Shown here piece after piece: positions 57,473 to 64,000 of a stretch of 64,000 nucleotides of DNA. This DNA is from Nelumbo lutea (taxonomy: Eukaryota > Streptophyta > Magnoliopsida > Proteales > Nelumbonaceae), in NCBI GenBank assembly GCA_022828595.1, contig JAKGHH010000005.1, positions 65,343,655 through 65,407,654 of the forward strand, written 5' to 3'. Position numbers and translations under genes: made by a program. Within the stretch, counting starts at the first letter, position 1; each line of letters starts with the position of its first letter. Below the pieces are notes generated by a model. The model worked only from the letters and a program-made list of their open reading frames with translations, was not told the origin of the DNA and made no database searches.

Positions 57473-59282
57473 GACCTGATGGCTACCCCACTATTTTCTT
57501 CCAAAACTACTGGGCACTTATTGGTGAAGATTTGATCCATGAATGCAAAAATTGGTTTCAGGAAAAGAAGATTCCAAAATTAGTTCATTTTATAAGCATC
57601 ACTCTGATTCCCAAATGTCCCTGCTCGAAGGATATGTCTCAATACATGCCTATAAGCCTCACAAATGTGGCTTATCGGGTGTTTGCCAAATGCCTTGTGA
57701 ATAGGTTGTGTGATTGTTTTCCTCGTATTATTGACCAAAGCTAGTGCGACTTTGTTAAGAACCGTCTTATCACTGATAACATTTTGTTGGCACACGAGGC
57801 ATTTCATTCCTTTCATACTAGAACAAAAAGGTAAGCATTTTTTTATGTGAATTAAAATGGACCTAAACAAGGCATATGATTGCCTTGGATGGCAATTCAT
57901 TGGGGAAGTCCTAGGAAAGTTAAGCATGAATTAGCATGGGAGGGACCTAATTCACAATTGCTTGTCTTTAGTTGAATTCGCTTTCAATGTTAATGGAACC
58001 CAATGAGGCAGAGTGACTCTTATGAGGGGAATTAGACAAGGAGACCCCTTGCTCCCCTATATTTTCATCCTTGCTGCCTAGGCTCTTTCCTCATCTATTT
58101 CAGAAGCAATCGAGGAGGGTCCCCTCACTCCCATGAAGATCAAAAGATCTACCGTTCCCATTTCTCAACTCCATTATGGATGACTATTTTATTTTTTTAA
58201 GCAGATATTTCAAATGCAGTAAAGTTGAAAGAGATCCTCACCATATATAGTGAAACCTCAAGTTAGATCATCAACTTAAACAAATTGGAGTTAATTTTCA
58301 GTTGAAATACCCCTCATAGATTCAGACATATCATTGCAAGAATTCTAGGTATGAAAGTTTGCTCAAGTGTTTAAAAATACCTAGGTCTCCCAACTCAGAT
58401 CGAGAGAAATAAAACAAATGTGTTTGCTAATATAGTGGACCAGACATGTGGTAAAGTCAAGGGTTGTAAGTAGGCTTCGCTCTCGCAGGCAAGGCGTGAA
58501 ACTTTAATTAAAGCAGTGGCTTCGCTGACTCCTTTATTCACAATGAACCACTTCAAAGTCCCCCTTAAGATCTGCCATAAATTAAATTCTCAATTGGCAA
58601 GTTTCTTCTCGGGCTAGAGGCTGGAGAAGAATCACATCCATTGGTTGAACTGGGACCCTCTTTGTGCTGCAAAATCTAGAGGAGGCTTGGGTTTCAGATG
58701 GTTAGACCACTTTAACTAGGCACTGCTGGCCAAATCAGCTTGGCATTTACTGCAGGGAGAATCCTTAGCTTGGGCTACTATGATCAAACGCATATACTAT
58801 CCCCACAATTCCCTCCTCTAGGTTAAACGTGGGAGTTCCCCCTCCTGGGGATGGACGAGTTTGCTTTATGGACTCGTGGACCGATCCTTGAGTTCCCAAC
58901 TTACTGGACTATAAAATTACTTCCATAAAGCCTCCAAATTGTAATGTCAACATCGTTAAGTATTTTGTTTTAGATGGGCCTAGACATTGGAATACCCAAC
59001 TAATCAGATCTTTGTTCAATAGAAGGGAGTGCTAGAATTTCATTAATATTCCTCTAGGATTGAATCATAAGATAAACTCATAGGGAGGTTTACTTCTGAT
59101 GAAAAGTATATTGTAAGGTTTGGTTATCACTTAGCATGGAATTCAGATGAAGAAATAATTCCTAATAGACAACACTTGGCGGCTAGTAATGATCACATCG
59201 ATCAAATCAAGATGTGGAAGCACCTATGAAAGTTGAAAGGCCCAAATGAAAATCAAAAACTTCATATGGCGTGCTAGAATTT

Positions 59283-59833
59283 CAGCAGTCTTACTCACCT
59301 CAGGCACCTCGGGTCATTCAGCCAAGACTGGGGCCCGAGCAACTTGCCACACTCATCGACCTGTTGAGGAGCCACTACCATACCACATAGTCTCCTTCTA
59401 GAAGCGAACCAATTGTCTCAAATCTCTTCGAGATTCAGCTGTACGTCAATGGATCTTATCTTCATCCCGCCTAAATCGGACAAACCTGGATAAGTCTTAT
59501 CAGCTTATTTGAAGTTCATCTTTGGGTGCGGAACTGACTCTGGGTTAAACGGGTTGGTGATCTCAGACACGCATCGTGAGGCCCATGGTAGTTCACCTAT
59601 ATAAAGGCATCACCTCTATCCTCACAAGGTATGTGTGATTTATCTCTTGCAATCTAATACTCTTAAAGCAATCAACTCTCTACAATTTCTTTCGCTAACT
59701 TAAACATCGAAGTGCTCACACCGGATAAAGCACCTAGGAACTTTAATCTTCTTGCCTTGCAGTTCGACCCAGCCACAACAGTCCGTCGTCTGAACTGCCT
59801 TCCAACAGGGAGTGACCAGATCGCGCATCATCA
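59283..59833 (+). mobile_element. 5'-truncated solo LTR (family LTR-B) inside the LINE
   Basis: The 3' part matches the other LTR-B copies: CACCTCGG-rich start, promoter CACCTATATAAAGGCATCAC near 59597, CTTAAACATCGAAGTGCTCA, and the end CCAGATCGCGCATCA at about 59833. The expected TGATGAAGG start is missing, so the 5' limit is approximate and no TSD is visible. Confidence 0.65.
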
Positions 59834-60300
59834 TGTGCATGTCTAAACACCTTGGTTGTTAACAACTCTCTTCATCAAAAGAAAATTAAAGAATGTGGCC
59901 TCTGTCAAATTTGCCAAAATGTTGTTTTGCATTGCTTGGTGCCAGTGTGATTTTGCTAAAGCAGTTTGGATTGCCTCCATGGTAAACATCAAATCTCAAA
60001 ACTCCTATACCAGAAACTTCGATGAGTGGCTACTTTGGATGGTTAAAGTAAATAGAAGTGCGTCCATTAACCCAAAAGTTTGGTTACTCTAGGTGGCTAT
60101 CCTTTGTTAGAAAATTTGGATTGCAAGGAACAATTTTGTTTTTAAGAATTGCCACCCATGTCCAATCCAAACTTGTCGACAAGCTAATGCACTCATAGAA
60201 TCAATGATCCTAATATGACCCATTTTTCTCCCTTGGCTGCAATTTGGATCATAGGAATAGGAAACAATCAAGCGAATTTTTAGGAAAATTTATGAGGGTT

Positions 60301-62614
60301 GTAATTGGTCAAACCCATGTTTTTTTTTTAGATTTATGTGGGGATTAGGGAAAGTTTATTTTCTTGAGTATCACTTACTTGCCAACATTTGAATGGGACA
60401 AAAATGCCCCTTTTATAAATGGATTTTAATGGCTAAAATGGTCATTGCCTTGTTTACATGAGAAATAAAAGAACATGGGTAAATGCAATTACTCGAATAA
60501 GTGTTTTCTAGAAAAAACTTACCCAAATAATACATTTACCTAGGTAAGAAACTTACCGAAAAACGAATGAGGCTTTAGAATATAATATCTTTCCACCATC
60601 ATAGATTTTCTCAAAGGTAGGACACAAGACAGCTCCAGGAGTAAAGACCTCCCACCACAATGCGAAAGTTAAGAATTTGCCACCTATTGTGAAAAGCATG
60701 AAATACTTTATTCTTTTTCTTTTATTCTTTTTTTTAGCAATAATGAAATACTTTATTCTAAAGTACAAAAATTCCAAAATCCACCGTCACTAGAAGTTTA
60801 GTAATGCCCTAGAATCTTCATGTGACCATATGCCTAGACAGAATCCTCTTTCCTTCCTCGATGCAATGGTATTTGAGCTGCCATTTAATTGCTTAAACCA
60901 CTTTTTGTTGAGGCAGAAAAAGAAAAATGAAATCATTAATATTTAAGCTTATATCCATTTCAACATAAAATCATCATCTAATCCTTATCTCAACTACAAA
61001 GATCAGATCTCCTGAAAAGTAAAAGTTCTATAAATATGAATACATCGAAAGCAGCACATGATAATATTCCATTGTATATAAAAGAGAAATTTTTGATTGC
61101 CGATAGATGCCATTTTCTTAGAATATCTACTTTTCAGATGACTCGGAATCCCAATTATATGAGTCGGTTATCAGTGACCATTCTGCTCCATTTAGTGTCA
61201 TTATTCTTCAAACAGAAGCTTATCTAATTATATTGATGAGTATACAATATTAATAAACTAAAATCAAAATATCACTGTTCCATGCACCGCAACATTGGAA
61301 AATCTACAATGGTGGAGAAACAGATATTAAAAAAGTTAAATACAGCTGTCCAAAAGAATCATGTGGGAAAAGTCTACTACTCCAGTCCAAAAATGCAAGG
61401 ATGATCACAGGAACATCAATTTCATCAATTGTTTGTTTGTGTTTGGGATTTCATCTTTATGCCCTCAGCATTCTCATTTTAAGTACATGGTTGGATGGGC
61501 TTCGGATGAAATATTGATGATTTTTTAATGACTTGGACGGTTGAACCATTTAAAATTCATTCAAACAATCGATTTCTTTTCACCCATAACCTATTTTTTT
61601 GTAAAAAATTGTTGATTTATCATTTCATCTATTCATTCGATTAGGTGGTGGAATCATTATCTCAGTTTTTTGCTATTTTTATTTTAATTATTTTGTTATT
61701 TTTAGATCGGACGATTAACTTAAACCGGTGAATAAAGCAATTTCGGTTCCGGGCCGAATTTTAAAACATTGGAAATGCCAACTGAGCATGATGTCATGTA
61801 AAATAAAGGTATCAGATGATCATGAAAGATAGTATCATGGTAGATGATTGAATCAGAAATCCCTTTGAGATGCATAATACCATTGACTAAATGACTAGGG
61901 CCAGTGAACGAGGATCATGTGCTTGGATGGGCTTCTACACTTCTTCACAGCAGCTAGTGCACAGTGCCTACTGCCTAGTGAAGAAACTGAGATACGATCT
62001 ACAGTATTGTTTTCCCTTTTTATCATGGTTCGATATACTGAATCAACTCTCGTAAGAAAATATTCCAATCTAACGGCTCCAGCATGAAGGTTACCTTACG
62101 AGTTACGACGTTGTTTCAAACTTTCAATTATTGGAGGAGGATTCCCTCCGAATGGAAATGACGTCACGTGACTCCGACACCGTCCTGACATCAGATCATG
62201 AGACGTCTTGATTGGACTGTATATTAATGTGGGCCCCTTCTAAAATTCCAATCCGTCAGTTCAAATCATCCCCACAAGATTGCTCCTCACAACATCTCCT
62301 CCCGATGAGATATTCACAGTACACGGCAGATATATCATCGGGAAATGTTCACAAGTGGAGATATGCCGTGGAACGTTGTGAGATGCTCCCAAAATACATT
62401 AATCATGATTCCTTTCTTTTCTTGGGACTGTGTTTGGTTTGATAGAAAATACCAAAGAAACAGAACATTGAGGGAAAGTTATTATCGAACAGAGAGACTA
62501 AACAATTTTCGGTATCTCTTGTTTTCTATCAAAGCAAACATCGACTGAACTCTGAACCATTAATTGTTCTCAGACCAGGACCAGCGCAACAGTGAAACTG
62601 TGGAAGTGGGAACA
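60301..62614. other. Intergenic, no gene recognised
   Basis: A family E repeat lies at about 61520-61765 (GACGGTTGAACC.. to TTTCGGTTCCGGGCCGAATT). A loose inverted repeat is at 62280-62400 (CTCACAACATCTC against GTTGTGAGATGCTC). No coding region was recognised. Confidence 0.5.
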
Positions 62615-63032
62615 AGGGGTAAGCATTATTCCGTTAAAATTGAAAAATTAAATGGAAAGTTTTGGTTTTGTTTTTTTTTTAGTTAATTAGATTTTTAAAA
62701 ATTCTAATTTTCATTTTTGATGAATTAAAAATTCGTTTAATAAAAAAACCGAATTTTAATATATAATATGCTATATATTAATATATTATATATAATAATA
62801 TATTATAATGAAATTCAGTTTCATAATATATATTATACTATACAATATATATCATTTTATATATATTAATTAAATTCGATTTTAATTAAAAATGAAACTG
62901 AAAATTTTAATTTTGATTATTTCGATTTTCTTATAATTCGATTTTAATTTCGTTTTCATTATTTTTATTTCGGTTTTAAAAATTTTAATTTATTCGATTC
63001 GATTTTTAATCGAATAAACGGAATGCTCACCT
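62613..63032. mobile_element. AT-rich inverted-repeat element, probably hAT-like
   Basis: CAAGGGGTAAGCATTATTCC at the left and GGAATGCTCACCTG at the right are imperfect inverted copies. The interior consists of TTTTAATTTCGTTTTC-like arms around a TATATATTA core, much like 52580-52975. No clear TSD was found. Confidence 0.5.
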
Positions 63033-63159
63033 GAGAAGTGAGTACTGGGAGGGGGCACTCTTGTCATTGCACAAAAATGTTAGGGCGATCCTGGTGAAAC
63101 AAAAATTGCTCTGGTGGATGACATGACCAGTCGATTATTGATGAGGAGAAAATAAATAA

Positions 63160-63256
63160 AATACCGAAGAAAAAAAAAAAAAAAGAGGGGAATAGAAAGA
63201 GAAGAAGGCAAGAGGGAGAAAGAAGGAAGAAGAAGAAGAAAGCTTTTTATTTAAAC
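63160..63256 (+). promoter_or_regulatory. Candidate core promoter: GA-rich tract and TATTTAAA
   Basis: A GAAGAAGGCAAGAGGGAG-type purine tract is followed by TATTTAAA at 63248-63255, about 30 bp before a pyrimidine-rich leader. This layout is typical of plant core promoters. The role is inferred from context. Confidence 0.45.
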
Positions 63257-63279
63257 ACACACAGACGGACTTCTTTCAA

Positions 63280-63372
63280 GAGTGCTTCCCAAAACTTCCA
63301 CCTTTTTCTCGTCGTCCGCGTTCTAGATTCTGTCCTTTCTCCCTTGTTTATCTGCGGTGTTTCCTCAACCAG
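63280..63372 (+). other. Candidate first (non-coding) exon of a gene extending past the window
   Basis: The CT-rich leader (CCACCTTTTTCTCGTCGTCC, TCTGTCCTTTCTCCC) contains no ATG and ends CTCAACCAG before GTAATTAG, a fair splice donor at 63373. Downstream to 64000 the sequence is T-rich with no open frame, as expected for a 5' UTR intron. The gene's product cannot be known from this window. Confidence 0.5.
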
Positions 63373-63916
63373 GTAATTAGCGCCACCTCCTATTTATTAT
63401 CTTTGGGACCTCTCATATATTTTTATTCGATTACTTTTTCACTGCTTCCAATTGGGTATTTCTTGTGTATGCTTGTTCGGAACCCTAAATTTTGACAACG
63501 CTCTGCCGCCAAAACGATTCAGGTTCATAAGTTCATTTTAATTGTTATTATATTTCCTCCGGAGCTATGTTTCATGGTCTCCTTAGGGTTTTCATTACGT
63601 TCCATAATACACTCTATCGAGTTCTTGTTTGTGTAGTTTGATCTTGTTCATATCTTTATTGTTTTATTTATTTATTTATTGTTTTGGAGGTTTTATGATG
63701 GAAGTTGTTATGATAGTTAGCATTATTCGTTTAATTGCTTTATGTGTTCTTAGTTCTTCAAATGATAAAATTAGAAGATAGATTTGGTTGGATGATCTGT
63801 TTATACTGTTTATTTGTGCTGAGGTTGATCGATAATAGGAAATATTTCCTACTCGTTTAGATGGGTTTTATGTTTGACTAATGGTTTGAATAATATTTAT
63901 ATATGGCTTCAGAGGT

Positions 63917-64000
63917 TGCACCCGTAATTTAACAATGGATATGGCATTAAACAGAATGAAATAGCGAAACAGGATTCATGTAGCCGGCCCCATATGGTTG
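63917..64000 (+). pseudogene. RTE-type LINE 3' end, cut by the window edge
   Basis: TAATTTAACAATGGATATGG followed by CATTAAACAGAATGAAATAG matches the RTE fragment at about 31042-31081 ([11 protein letters not shown]). It continues GATTCATGTAGCCGGCCCCA, typical of the 3' end of plant RTE ORFs. It lies in the presumed 5' UTR intron of the right-edge gene. Confidence 0.75.

Larger units (their letters stand above)
54370..60300 (+). pseudogene. Decayed L1-type LINE interrupted by two LTRs
   Basis: Limits are approximate. The endonuclease domain starts at 55272 (MNLLCWNCQGLGWPMVIRAL). The linker motif SRIQWLREGDSNT appears right after the first LTR (about 57071). Reverse transcriptase follows at 57391-58150 (QKALGPDGYPTIFFQNYW, SITLIPKCP, RGIRQGDPLLPYIFILAA). 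A zinc-finger region lies at 59220-59960 (KIKNFIWRA, then CGLCQICQNVVLHC). Stops and shifts occur in all parts, and the catalytic Y/FADD box near 58175 reads HYG followed by a stop. The LTRs at 56289-57056 and about 59283-59833 split the frame; removing them brings the flanking ORF2 segments together. The 92-bp tandem duplication at 57289-57472 is a later change. Confidence 0.85.

Noticed and set aside
1..64000. A previously undescribed biological system in the window.
   Set aside because: Beyond the two conserved housekeeping genes and transposon remnants I see no cluster of unknown genes, no unusual conserved architecture and no functional link between elements.

Overview
The window is nuclear DNA from a flowering plant. 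Both recognisable genes are plant-type: they have many short exons, AT-rich introns and AG/GT splice sites. The space between and inside them is filled with plant transposons (Ty3/gypsy LTR elements of the Tat type, L1-type and RTE-type LINEs, hAT, PIF/Harbinger and Mutator-like miniature elements). No plastid or mitochondrial block, tRNA, rRNA or CRISPR array was recognised. The species cannot be read from the sequence.

Layout. 1-21.8 kb is gene-poor, with a degenerate solo LTR (537-1242), many miniature inverted-repeat elements (MITEs), a pair of hAT-like elements near 9 kb, a GC-rich foldback at 10.9-11.4 kb, and two long-TIR elements (14.8-15.3 and about 15.65-18.4 kb, the second holding a nested hAT element). 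21.9-36.0 kb is the genic island. It has a ubiquitin-conjugating enzyme E2 of the UBC4/5/6 (UBE2H) group on the plus strand (CDS 22506-26421, 6 coding exons, 183 aa). Tail to tail with it on the minus strand is the 48-kDa oligosaccharyltransferase subunit OST48/DGL1 (CDS 26558-35962, 13 exons, 433 aa). The two stop codons are only 136 bp apart. I reconstructed both gene models exon by exon; every junction keeps the frame, and one DGL1 intron is of the GC-AG class. DGL1 intron 7 (4.77 kb) carries a MITE, an L1 remnant that was itself hit by an RTE fragment with a 19-bp target duplication, and a 480-bp tandem duplication with one mismatch.

36-43.4 kb is AT-rich repeat DNA with MITEs, an intact-ended hAT-like element (39728-40293) and a 427-bp tandem duplication. 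43439-49114 is a complete-ended Ty3/gypsy element (990- and 1010-bp LTRs, 5-bp TSD ACAAT). Its gag-protease-RT region is broken by stops and frameshifts, and RNase H and integrase are missing. 49.6-53 kb holds a cluster of MITEs and hAT elements with clean target duplications. About 54.4-60.3 kb is a decayed L1-type LINE split by two solo LTRs of one family. At the right edge (about 63.2 kb onward) a promoter-like region, an ATG-free leader exon and a splice donor suggest the start of another plus-strand gene whose coding part lies outside the window.

The two genes act in separate processes: ubiquitin transfer in the cytosol or nucleus, and N-glycosylation in the ER. Nothing suggests they work together beyond sharing a terminator region. 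I found no sign of a previously undescribed biological system. The most notable things are structural: nested insertions that can be dated relative to each other, a 20-bp minisatellite inside an LTR, the recent intronic duplication, and several well-bounded non-autonomous transposon families.
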